From assembly GCF_964656455.1 (NCBI RefSeq), contig NC_135718.1:130555966-130619965 (forward strand): a stretch of DNA of 64,000 bases, given 5' to 3'. A model generated the notes under the pieces. That model was not told the DNA's origin. It searched no databases and was given only the letters and a program-made list of their open reading frames with translations. The position numbers were made by a program, and so were the translations under genes. This stretch comes from Halichoerus grypus (Eukaryota > Chordata > Mammalia > Carnivora > Phocidae). This document shows, piece by piece, positions 1 to 9,262 of the stretch (within the stretch, counting starts at the first letter, position 1; the number at the start of each line of letters is the position of its first letter).

Positions 1-818
1 TTTATTGATTTGTCCCAGTCCCAGATTGACGTGTGAACAGGACTGAGACCCCACAGCCACTCCCCAGCCTCTGCTCTCTGCATCCCAAGCCATCCATGCT
101 GGGAGAGCTGTGGGAGGAAATATCGTCTCTCAGTTTAGGACACATCTCTTGGGACGATCAGGTAGCTGTGGCAAATTTAAGGACTCATTCAGTTCAACAG
201 GCATTGGCTTATGGGTCTAACTCTGTGAATGTTTGAAGAATGCTCTGCTCCGAGGATGGGAAGGTGGTAGGTCTCATCCAGTTGTATATTCCTTTGTCCT
301 TTTCAAAACCTTTAAGTATAGGCACAGTGGATTAAAATAATAACAACAATAGTAATCAGTGTGTGCCGGGCCTCTGCTGATGACTTCAGACATGCATTAA
401 AATCTCAGGTTATCCTCATAAGAACCCTGCAAGGTGATATGTCATCCCCATTCTGCACACAAGGATGCTGGAGTTTAGAGGAGCTGAATGACCCTGGCAG
501 GTGATGTGGTTGGAATTCAAACCCCTTTCTGTTTCCACAGCTTATGCTCTCAACCACACCTGCCCGGCTGTTACACAGGTCCAGCAGGGACTCACAGTCC
601 CATTGGACAGGCTGAGAAACAAACCCCAGTAGGTCTGATGATGGCCTGAAGCCACACAGCTGGGCAGCGGTAGAGCCAGAAGCCGGGTCTCCTGGGAGCC
701 ACCCGGGGCAGCTGCTTCCACAGCACTCCAGTTGTCTTAGGGAGCCCTGGCCAGAGCCCCAAGTGCCCTCCGCCCCGCCCTGCCCGTTTCTCACGAGGGG
801 CGTCTTTCCCGTCTGTAG
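1..818 (+). other. NFASC: Intron, 3' part
   Basis: Non-coding. Holds a MIR fossil (about 335-565) and a pyrimidine-containing acceptor tract ending in the AG at 817-818. No other exon is supported. Confidence 0.85.
335..565 (-). repeat. MIR element (ancient SINE), diverged
   Basis: Reads as the reverse complement of MIR: a segment resembling 'atcctcataagaaccctgcaa' is followed by the cccattttrcagatgaggaaactga-like core near 448-485 and a ggaattcaaacccc stretch. Family boundaries are approximate. Confidence 0.65.
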
Positions 819-962
819 CGGCACCACCCAACCCAAACCGCGAGGTGGCTGGGGACACCATCATCTTCCGGGACACCCAGATCAGCAGCAGGGCTGTGTA
901 CCAGTGCAACACCTCCAACGAGCACGGCTACCTGCTGGCCAACGCCTTCGTCAGCGTGCTGG
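819..962 (+). CDS. NFASC: NFASC exon: end of Ig4
   Basis: Acceptor AG at 817-818, donor GTGAGC at 963. The exon enters with two bases of a split codon and leaves with one (phase 1). It encodes the second half of Ig4, including the disulphide cysteine in [14 protein letters not shown] is a glycosylation sequon. The residues match vertebrate neurofascin closely. First exon visible in the window. Confidence 0.96.
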
Positions 963-1564
963 GTGAGCCTCCCTGGGGCTTGCTCCTGTCGTGGGGAGGC
1001 CAGCCAGGCTGGGAGGGGTAGGAGAGCATGGGACAGAGGAAGCATGGAGACTGAAGATGAATTTGCCGGGGAGGGTAGGGAACTTCAGATCCATGGAGCT
1101 GGGTGTGCAGACGGTTAGTTCCATGCTAGGATCATGTCTCCAGATGAGGGGGAGGGGCCTGTCTCACCCCCTCCGCATATCCAGGCCAACTCTGCCTGCG
1201 TTCTCGGTGGCCCTAGGGTAGGAAGTGGTTCTGAGTACTAGGGTCACTCCTAGATCAGGGAGAGGGCGGGGGCAGCTCAGAGATGCCTTGGGGCTATGGA
1301 GGGGCAGCTTCAGAACCTGTTAGGTAATCCGGAGAGACCTTTTGCAAAAGCTGGATTGCACACAGGGTAGGTTGAAGGCAGACGGGTGAGCTTCCTCTTC
1401 CCTCCCCTAACCCTGGGAGGCTTCTTAAAGGAGGGAGGTTGATGGGGGAAGGGACGGGGCGCTTGGAAAGCTACTGTGCTGCCAGGGCACATGGAAGACC
1501 TGGGTCGGGGGGGGACTGGAGGAGGTAGGCCCCCCAGCCAAAGTCTGTTCTCCGGGAATTGCAG
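963..1564 (+). other. NFASC: Intron
   Basis: 602 bp, GT-AG. GC-rich; no exon, repeat or conserved-looking element stood out. Confidence 0.8.
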
Positions 1565-1676
1565 ACGTGCCGCCCCGGATGCTGTCACCCCGGAACCAGC
1601 TCATTAGGGTGATCCTGTACAACCGGACACGGCTTGACTGCCCGTTCTTTGGGTCCCCCATCCCCACACTCCGATG
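1565..1676 (+). CDS. NFASC: NFASC exon: first half of Ig5
   Basis: Acceptor TGCAG, donor GTAAGT. Begins in the codon for Asp of DVPPRML and ends inside the Trp codon of LRW. Carries the first Ig5 cysteine (LDCPFF) and the sequon NRT. Frame runs on without a break into 1950-2116. Confidence 0.96.
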
Positions 1677-1789
1677 GTAAGTTCCAGGAGACCAGCCCCA
1701 CCCCCGGGAGTCCTCATTCCCCTCGGGCCCAAAATAGGTATTCAGCAAGACCAGGTAACCTTATAGGGTCGAAACTGGGAGAAAGTTGC

Positions 1790-1900
1790 CTGATCATCGA
1801 GGTCAGCCCCCTTATTGTGCAGAGACGAAAACCGAAGCCCAGAGAGGGCCAGAGACTTGCCAGGGCCACCCAGCAGGAGGAGGCAGACCCCTGCTCGACG
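1790..1900 (-). repeat. MIR fragment
   Basis: Reverse MIR core (cagagacgaaaaccgaagcccagagagggccagagacttgccagggccaccc-like, compare 'gaaactgaggcccagagaggttaagtgacttgcccaaggtcac'). It lies within the short intron 1677-1949, close to the next acceptor. Confidence 0.6.
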
Positions 1901-1949
1901 GGGCCGGTCCTGTCTCAGTGTGCTGTGTGTTCTGCTGCTCTGTTGTGAG

Positions 1950-2116
1950 GTTTAAGAACGGGCAGGGAAGTAACCTGGATGGTGGTAACTACCACGTCTA
2001 CGAGAACGGCAGTCTGGAAATCAAGATGATCCGCAAAGAGGACCAAGGCATCTACACCTGTGTCGCCACCAACATCCTGGGCAAAGCTGAAAACCAGGTC
2101 CGCCTGGAGGTCAAAG
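1950..2116 (+). CDS. NFASC: NFASC exon: second half of Ig5
   Basis: Acceptor is the less common GAG form (tgttgtgag), donor GTAAAG. Encodes [12 protein letters not shown] onwards to RLEVK, with the second Ig5 cysteine in YTCVATN. Phase 2 in, phase 1 out. Confidence 0.96.
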
Positions 2117-2557
2117 GTAAAGGAGAGCTTGGTAGGGAGAGTGCGGGGTGGGACAGCCGAGGAAGCCATCTCCTCAAAGTGATTCCTGCGTGCCATTCCC
2201 TTTAAAAACGCACCGCTAATGGGGCCCTCCCCGTGGGCCTCTGTGTCCTCACAGGGCTTCCGGCTGGCCTGGGTGCTGGGAGCCCGGTCCACGTGGGAGT
2301 AGAAAGGGAAGTCTGAGACCCCACCCACACCCCACTACCAGCCCAGGAAGGGCATCATAGATTCCCAAGCCAGAGAGAAAGGAATTGGGGATTGTTTCCT
2401 CCTTAGAATCGCCCACACCCGCCCCACCACCATTCATATAACTGAGTGTTATTTCTGCCACCTTCCGTGGTTCCTGTAATGTGCGTCATGCCGTGTGGCC
2501 ACGTGGGGTGGTGGGCAGAGGCCATGCCAATGATGAGCTCCCTCGGCTTCTCCACAG
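2117..2557 (+). other. NFASC: Intron
   Basis: 441 bp, GT-AG, with nothing else recognised. Confidence 0.8.
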
Positions 2558-2705
2558 ACCCCACCAGGATCTACCGGATGCCTGAGGACCAGGTGGCCAA
2601 GCGGGGCACCACGGTGCAGCTGGAGTGTCGGGTGAAGCACGACCCCTCCCTGAAGCTCACAGTCTCCTGGCTGAAGGACGACGAGCCTCTCTACATTGGA
2701 AACAG
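2558..2705 (+). CDS. NFASC: NFASC exon: first half of Ig6
   Basis: Acceptor CCACAG; donor is the weak GTTTCT at 2706. Encodes [12 protein letters not shown] to EPLYIGNR with the first Ig6 cysteine in LECRVK. The exon ends inside the Arg codon completed by the next exon, which confirms the unusual donor. Confidence 0.95.
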
Positions 2706-3957
2706 GTTTCTGCTCCTTCCTTCTCTCTTCCAGGCGCGAGTCTGGGCCCGTTTTCTTCCCGCTTGTCCTCGGTGACACACTGAGGGAACCCGGGGACAGG
2801 GAGCCTGCATCACGCGTGTCCCCCAGGAGCTGCTGCAGAGGTGGCCGCGGCACCAGCGGCTCCCCCACCCTGCGTGCTCTCTGCCTCTCTCCTTCTCTTC
2901 TCGCTCCCTCTCCTCTTTTTCCCACTCCTTTCTCTCTTCCCTCACTTCTCTCCCCCTCTCCCCTCACCCCTTTCCTCCTCCCTGAGCACTCCTCCTCCCT
3001 TCCTCTTCCGCTGCCGGGTCCCCTTGCCGCTCCGGCCTCAGCCCCGCTTGCAGTGCCCCTGTTCTCCAGCAGAGGGCAGGGCCGACCCGAGCTGCCGGCC
3101 ACCAGGGTGTTAGTGGGGCATCTCAGCCGAGAGGCACCTGGGACGCTTTTACTAGACCACACCGGCCTCCCTTGTCCAGATTTAAGTGATGTGGGGCGAG
3201 GGGAGGCACCTGTAGTGTCTAAAAGTCCCGACAGGTGTCTGTAATGTGCAGTCAGTGATGGGGAGGGCTGGTCCGAGCCTTTCCCTCCACAGGGCTCTTT
3301 GTTGTAGCCCCTCACGTCTCAGGGGCTGGTGGTGCAGGGCCCTGAGGTCGGCACAGGGAGCAGCTGTTTGCACGCTCATCTGGCTTTTCCAGGGGTGCAC
3401 CCTGCAGGCAGGCACAGGCATCCGTGCACTCAGTGGGTATCCACAGCTTTCGCAGCCCACCCTGCTCTGTGGTGCCCACCCCCCTCCACAAGAGACAGTT
3501 CAAAGGAGCCCAGGACACCTGGCCTGAGCCTGGGTGCACAGACTGGCCTGGGCTGAAGGGGGAGCTGGAAGTAGGGGAAGAGGAGGGACACCAGCCTGCC
3601 TTTCGGGTGGTGGACCGCACTGTGCCCTGATTTGGGAGGGGGGCGCAGCATAAGAAAGGCACAGAGGATAGACACTAGGGAGTTTGAGGACAGTGAACAG
3701 AGTCGGAGCCGCTTCTGCTTCACCCACTTGCCTTTTCCCCTCCGTCAAGCACCACAGTGCTCCAGGTAACAGTGAAGACCGTGCCTCTCTCGAACCACTG
3801 GGAGGGAGCCTTGTGGCCCCTGGCAGGGGCTGTGGCTGCCCTCTCACTCACCATCCCCACTCCAGGGAGAAAGCAGGCAGTGCCCAGAGCACCCCCCCCG
3901 CCCCCCCACTGTCAGCCCACTCGCCCTCCTCCCAACCCCTCCCTGGTGCCCTTGCAG
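2706..3957 (+). other. NFASC: Intron with long pyrimidine tract
   Basis: 1252 bp. Contains a CT-rich tract at about 2875-3010, and C-rich DNA before the acceptor CTTGCAG at 3951-3957. No exon is supported; the large open frames on both strands are products of the low-complexity tract. Confidence 0.8.
2875..3010 (+). repeat. Pyrimidine-rich low-complexity tract
   Basis: About 135 bp of almost uninterrupted C/T with cctctctccttctcttctc-type motifs. It produces spurious open frames. It could bind PTB-type splicing repressors in the pre-mRNA (inference). Confidence 0.75.
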
Positions 3958-4082
3958 GATGAAGAAGGAAGACGACTCCCTGACCATCTTCGGTGTGGCC
4001 GAGCGGGACCAGGGCAGTTACACCTGCGTTGCCAGCACTGAGCTGGACCAGGACCTGGCCAAGGCCTACCTTACTGTGTTAG
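3958..4082 (+). CDS. NFASC: NFASC exon: second half of Ig6
   Basis: Acceptor CTTGCAG, donor GTAACT. Encodes [12 protein letters not shown] to YLTVL with the second Ig6 cysteine (SYTCVAS). Leaves in phase 1, so it can splice to 4958, to 5472 or directly to 6249 in frame. Confidence 0.96.
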
Positions 4083-4957
4083 GTAACTGCCACTGCTCAC
4101 GCGTGCTCTGAACTCCCCCCACCCCACCCCTTCCCGAGGCCAGAGGAGCCGTGGGCCCTGGGCAGGTCCCGGGCCATCGCCTGCGGCCAGTGAGCTGGGC
4201 AGCCATGGTGATCTCCCCCCTTCTATCTAAGGGTTAGGAAGCCGCTCCTTTCCCAGCAAGGTGGGCCAGGCACCTCACCTCTGAGTGGAACCATTAACTC
4301 GCCCAAATCCTCAACGGATGGGTGAACGAGAGAGGGAAGGTGGACGGGGGTTCTTCTTGTGATCGTTTTGACCTCTGTACCAGTTAAAAGAACCCATTGT
4401 TGAAGCAAGACTGCATTTTGAGTTTGTCCCGCCAGCACCCTCGGCTGGCCTCCCTCCCCCTGCCACCCTGCTCCTGTTTCCTGATGGGATTTTATAGGGC
4501 GCTCTGCACTTAGCAAACTGATTCCATCATGTCCTGCCCGTGTCTAAGCCAGGCTGTAAATACTGAGCCATCCCAACGCCAGGGGAAGATAGTCTTGCCC
4601 ATCCAGGGACGCACATCCCCTGCTGTGCCCTCATCACCTCTGTCCTCTCTCTGGGCACCCTACTGCCATCACCGTTGGTACACTCCATCTCTCCGGTGGC
4701 GACAGTGCACGGTCGCTGGGGATGGTGGTCCCAGGCACACGGTGGCATTGGGATGGGAAGGAGACAAGTCCCCCCCTCCACCCCGCCAGCCGTGGAGGAA
4801 GCACAGGGGGGCTCTCCATGGAAGCAAAGGTGAAGCTGTGCCCAGTACACCTCTGCTCAGGGCAGCTGTTCAACCCTCGGCCACCTACTCCCATCCTTCT
4901 AGAACACCTGTAACCTTGGATAACTTGCTAACCCGGATAACCCGTCTTACCTTTCAG
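4083..4957 (+). other. NFASC: Intron
   Basis: 875 bp, GT-AG. No exon or clear repeat was recognised. Open frames here continue from shadow frames only. Confidence 0.8.
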
Positions 4958-5002
4958 CTGATCAGGCCACTCCAACTAACCGTTTGGCTGCCCTGCCCAA
5001 AG
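4958..5002 (+). CDS. NFASC: NFASC 45-nt linker exon between Ig6 and FN1 (cassette)
   Basis: Acceptor CTTTCAG, donor GTAATT. Fifteen codons, phase 1 at both ends, giving ADQATPTNRLAALPK. This is the known neurofascin linker segment after Ig6. Symmetric phase means inclusion or skipping both preserve the frame. Confidence 0.93.
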
Positions 5003-5471
5003 GTAATTCATACTAATCACAGGACCCCTGCCAAAGCCCTCTCTAGGTGGCTGGGAGGGTGGGGTCTGAGGAGGAAGGTGCTGCAGGACAGGACGTACCG
5101 TGTGGAGGCCACTCGCTGCCAAATCCGATTCCTTTCAAGGGTCACACCCCTCACCTCGCAGCCCTGCCACTGCCCCACTCGGGCTTCCTGCGCCTTTCAT
5201 AGGCTGGGCTCGGAAGTCCTCGGCGGCCGATCCATCCCATCCCTTACTTCTGGCCACGCTCACCACTTCCTTGTGGGGGCCTGTTCTCTCTCCCCAGCTT
5301 TGGCCTCAGAAATATGGAGGGTCCAGTCGGGAAAGCCCATTCACTTCAGATTACCTGTAGGCCCATCTTGTTTGCAGCCTCCCCAAGTCTGCTGCTGCGC
5401 ACCCCTTCACAGTCTGCCTTCACACGCGTGCACACATACACAAGTGTGGGCTCACGTGACCCACCTTCCAG
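5003..5471 (+). other. NFASC: Intron (or part of a larger intron if the next exon is skipped)
   Basis: 469 bp up to the candidate acceptor. No repeat was recognised; it holds a short CA-containing stretch near 5425-5445. Confidence 0.7.
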
Positions 5472-5558
5472 ATCCTCCCAGTAACCAGCCAGAGTACCGA
5501 AATAACTGGTTCAAGCAGCCGGGATGGGGAGACATCCCGCGTATCCCACTAGGCAGAG
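5472..5558 (+). CDS. NFASC: Candidate 87-nt cassette exon in the Ig6-FN1 linker
   Basis: Seen: acceptor ccaccttccag, donor GTGAGA, 87 nt, phase 1 in and out, no stop. It would add 29 residues starting DPPSNQPEYRNNWFKQ and ending IPLGR, rich in Trp, Pro and Asn. It sits between the linker exon and FN1 and would join both neighbours in frame. I do not recall this peptide from the reference neurofascin isoforms. Supporting it are symmetric phase, a good donor and protein-like composition; against it are a mediocre pyrimidine tract and the fact that chance symmetric open blocks do occur in introns. Confidence 0.5.
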
Positions 5559-6248
5559 GTGAGATGGCCTTATCCCCAGGCCAGGATGGCCCTTACACCC
5601 ACTGAGGAAGTACAGTGAGACTGGAGCCCCCAAAGGTGCTGCCCCAGCCCTGTTTGGATGCTTGCTGGGGCTCCTCTATCCTGCTGTCCATCGCTGAAAC
5701 TCTAAGTCCCTATGTCCTCCCTGGCCTGGTCCTCTGCCTCTGTCCCTCCCACGCTCCTAACCAGTCTGCCTTGCTCAGCTCCAAGCACACCCCTGGGCTC
5801 CTGCCCCCTCGAAGCCTTGGCACAGAGTAGAAGGTAATCATCCCAAGAAGATGAGACCAAATCCCACACTTCCTCACCAGCTTCCCTATAGGTGGCAAGC
5901 ATGGGTCTCATGAAAAGGGCAGCGTTTTCCAAATGCTCACCCCCTAAGAACAGCCACAGAAATGGGATGGGTTGGTCCTGGTTCTCTCTGTGCCCTACCT
6001 ACATCCTTTCATGCTTTTTTGGGGGTGGTGGAATTTGAAGTCTCCTCTTTGTTCTTCCTAGGCCCCCTGAGGGAATGGGGTGGTCCCTGTGCTGACCCTT
6101 CTAGGCAGGCCAGGGCTGGTTCCTGCGGGTGCCGACCTCGGCCCGTCAGGGACCTGTCATAGGGCAGTGTCCAAGGCTGGGGCCGGCACAGGGACAGGCT
6201 GGCTCTAACTGGGGAGTCCCGCGTGGTGTCTTCTTCCTCTGCTCCCAG
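5559..6248 (+). other. NFASC: Intron
   Basis: 690 bp ending in acceptor CTCCCAG. Nothing else recognised. Confidence 0.75.
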
Positions 6249-6350
6249 GACGGCCAGACCGACCCCGGGACCTGGAGCTCACGGACCTGGCCGAGAGGAG
6301 CGTGAGGCTGACCTGGATCCCAGGGGATGATAACAACAGCCCCATCACAG
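6249..6350 (+). CDS. NFASC: NFASC exon: first half of FN1
   Basis: Acceptor CTCCCAG, donor GTCAGC (weak). Encodes [14 protein letters not shown] with the FN-III tryptophan in RLTW and then GDDNNSPIT. Phase 1 in and out. Confidence 0.96.
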
Positions 6351-6653
6351 GTCAGCCAGGGGCCCTGCACTCCAGTCCAGAAGAGAGGGATGGATGGCAG
6401 CCTGGTTTGTGGTAGCAGCCGGAGGCCTTGCCCCGGTTTCTGGTCCGGCTTCCACCTCACCTGACGCGTGCCCCGGGCTATTCGCGGAGCACATGCAGGC
6501 CTTGGTTCCCCTCTCCGTGTCCGGGGAGGAATTCTCCCTGTGCCTTTGTCCACCCAAGGGAGAGTGTAAAGACTAGCGGCAACCACGCGGGAGTACGTCG
6601 CAGAACTCCGCTACCTCAGCTCCCAAACAGTGCTGTCTTCCTTGCCCACTCAG
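6351..6653 (+). other. NFASC: Intron
   Basis: 303 bp, GT-AG; no further element seen. Confidence 0.8.
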
Positions 6654-6851
6654 ACTACGTCGTCCAGTTTGAAGAGGACCAGTTCCAGCCCGGGGTCTGG
6701 CATGACCATTCCAAGTTCCCGGGCAGTGTCAACTCTGCCATCCTCCAGCTGTCCCCATATGTCAACTACCAGTTCCGGGTCATTGCCATCAACGAGGTGG
6801 GCAGCAGCCACCCCAGCCTCCCCTCTGAGCGCTACCGGACCAGCGGGGCGC
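6654..6851 (+). CDS. NFASC: NFASC exon: second half of FN1
   Basis: Acceptor CACTCAG, donor GTGAGT. Encodes [10 protein letters not shown] to RYRTSGA, including the conserved YQFRV strand of the FN-III fold. Phase 1 in and out. Confidence 0.96.
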
Positions 6852-7683
6852 GTGAGTACCCGAGGGCTGACGGCCAGCGCGCTGAACCCGGGTGCCCCGA
6901 GGCCCCACTGAGTTCCCCCAGTTCCTGGCCATGCGAGCGTGGGCGGGTCACTTAACCGCCCCAAGGCTGGGCTTCCTCAGCTGTGAGACAGGGAAGGATA
7001 GCAACACCGCCTCCATCACGGGGCCGTCGGGAGGCTTGGGTGTGAAAATGCTGTTTGGGTACCTCCCGTGGTGCTTGGCGTATTGTAAGCACCCAGCCAA
7101 CGCTAACTGTGGTTATTATTACTAATAGCCTTAATAATTCTTGGTCATCTGCTCTAAAGGGAAGTGCTATGGCAAAGATTTGTAGTAGAAATATATAATC
7201 TGGTGTCACAGCAGATTTCTTTTCCTATCACGCTTGGGTAATGTTTAGATTTCCAAAAATATACCAGCCCATTGAGAGTGGAGCTGCTCCCCCAAAATGT
7301 TGAATGCCGGGGATAAACCGGTCTGGTATTAAACTTATTTAGTGGATAATCCATGAAGGGGATAATTAATCCACATTGAGTTGGCTGTCGGGACCACCCA
7401 AAGTATGGAAAGCCTTATGATAAATGCTGTCTAGTGAGGGATTAAAATTCAAAAGAAATTAGCCCTGCTTGGTGGAGGGGGGAGAGGTTCGGTCTTAGCT
7501 AGGAAGGCACATCCTCCTCGTGAGAAAACCACAGAATGAGTTCGGTTGCCTATGGGATAGTGTGCAGAGAAATGCTGAGGGAAGACAGCCACAGAAGGGG
7601 CTGGTCAGCTAGAAGGGAGAGAAGTTGCTCACTGTGCCCATAACACACATCGGGCTTGAACTTTGCATCCCCTTGGGTTCCAG
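6852..7683 (+). other. NFASC: Intron with MIR and an AT-rich block
   Basis: 832 bp. A MIR copy (about 6925-7130) is followed by an AT-rich stretch (about 7120-7460) with two palindromic GGAT-ATCC homeodomain-type sites. No exon. Confidence 0.75.
6925..7130 (+). repeat. MIR element, forward
   Basis: gggtcacttaaccgccccaaggctgggcttcctcagctgtgagaca aligns by eye to the MIR core, and the 3' part ends with the typical 'gtgcttgg-cgtattgtaagcacccagccaacg' stretch. Confidence 0.75.
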
Positions 7684-7754
7684 CCCCCGAGTCCAATCCC
7701 GCCGACGTGAGGGGAGAAGGCACCAGAAAGAACAACATGGAGATTACGTGGACG
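7684..7754 (+). CDS. NFASC: NFASC exon: start of FN2
   Basis: Acceptor GTTCCAG, donor GTAAGG. Encodes [13 protein letters not shown] to MEITWT. Enters in phase 1 and leaves in phase 0, so it must pair with 9040-9262. Confidence 0.95.
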
Positions 7755-9039
7755 GTAAGGGTCCCTCCCAGCCCACCTCTCGATGGGCCTGATTTCTTGG
7801 CCTTGAGCGCCTGGGAGTCCTTTTGCTCTTTACACCCCTGAGGCCCCAAGGCCACTCTCTGCACTGGACATCCAGGGACAAAACAGGAGCATTGTCTAAG
7901 AGCAAGATTTCAGACAGGAGATGGGAGCAGAGGTGACCGAGGAACATAGACAGCTAGTCTGGCAAAAGCAGAGTACCAGCAAACGAAAATGGACTTCTCT
8001 AGGCGAAGGAGGGGTCTAAAAAAATTTAGCCTAAACATCGGTGCCTAGTGTTGGTGTGTTCTGGGGTCCTCCCACTGGAGATGGTTGGGGGTGGAGAGGA
8101 GACCAGCACTCGAGCTGCTTTGAGTGCAGGCTTTCTTTTAGTCCAAGAATGAACGAGAGGATGTAAAAGCTTCTCTCCGGGCCAGGACCGAAAAAAATTC
8201 CATCTTCATCTTGGCTCACTGACTATGTTTTCCAAACCAGAATTGGGATATGTGGTCTCAAAATGACTTTTTTTCTAAACCAATTCCAAGTCTGAGAGAT
8301 GCACATTCAGCCATGGAAATATTAACATTTCTGTGCTGTCACCATGAGTAACAGAAGCAGTGAGCTACAACATGTGGGATCATGGCTGTCCCCATCTTTC
8401 TGAGGGCCCAATCTCACAGCAGCCTGGGCAGCTGGGCTGAGCCCAGATCCAAGACACCAGGGCTCAACTTCAGGACCTTGCAAGGACCCGCTCCTGGTCT
8501 ACAGCTCTGTAGAGGACAGCTTCCTGGACTAGGCCCTTAGGAAATGAAGAACAGAGTTGCACCCACCCTTAGCTGCTGGGCAGGACAGGACAGTCACGCA
8601 TGGATTCGGTAGAACCCAAGCCAGTTCTGGAATTTTGAGTTCATTAGCAGTAAGCATGCTGTGGCTAAACCAAAACTCATCCCTCTCCAATGTTAAAGAA
8701 TATTCTATGATTTTCTTGTTTTGTTCTGCTTACCGATCAGTCACAGGAGAGTCCTGTTGAAAATAAATCTTTGGCTCCCTGTGCACTTACAAATGTGGGT
8801 GGCTCTGGGAGTCAGAGTGACTAGGTCTCGGGTGAAGCCTTTGTCACAGAAAATCTACAGGCTGCTGAATTCATAAGACTCTGGGCTTCGGGGGACTCAG
8901 TGTGAGGGTGGCATGCTCTCCCAATGCCACAAGGGGGCCAGTGCTGGGCAGATCGGGGCAGGGTGCCTGGCACAGAAGGAGAGTGCAGGCTGTGGGTGGG
9001 TCTGGGCTCCACCCCTGCCCTCAATCTCTCCCTGCTCAG
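7755..9039 (+). other. NFASC: Intron
   Basis: 1285 bp, GT-AG. No coding exon and no clear repeat family recognised. Confidence 0.75.
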
Positions 9040-9262
9040 CCCATGAACGCCACCTCTGCCTTTGGCCCCAACCTGCGATACATCGTCAAGTGGCGGCGGA
9101 GAGAAACTCGAGAGACGTGGAACAACGTCACAGTATGGGGCTCCCGCTACGTGGTGGGGCAGACCCCCGTCTACGTGCCCTATGAGATCCGAGTCCAGGC
9201 CGAAAATGACTTTGGGAAGGGCCCTGAGCCAGACACTGTCATCGGTTACTCCGGGGAAGATT
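9040..9262 (+). CDS. NFASC: NFASC exon: rest of FN2
   Basis: Acceptor CTGCTCAG, donor GTGAGT. Encodes [11 protein letters not shown] to GYSGED with sequons NAT and NVT and a basic KWRRRETRE strand. Its last base is the T that forms Tyr when joined to 11231 (FN3 kept) or Leu when joined to 14436 (FN3 skipped, giving GEDLPSAP). This is the branch point between NF155 and NF186. Confidence 0.97.

Noticed and set aside
2449..3315. 288-codon antisense open frame
   Set aside because: Overlaps an NFASC exon and the low-complexity CT tract; composition is repetitive Arg/Glu and no family is recognisable.
4529..5605. 358-codon forward open frame
   Set aside because: Spans two NFASC exons and introns by chance in GC-rich DNA; most of it has no protein-like pattern. 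Only the 87-nt part was kept, as a candidate exon.
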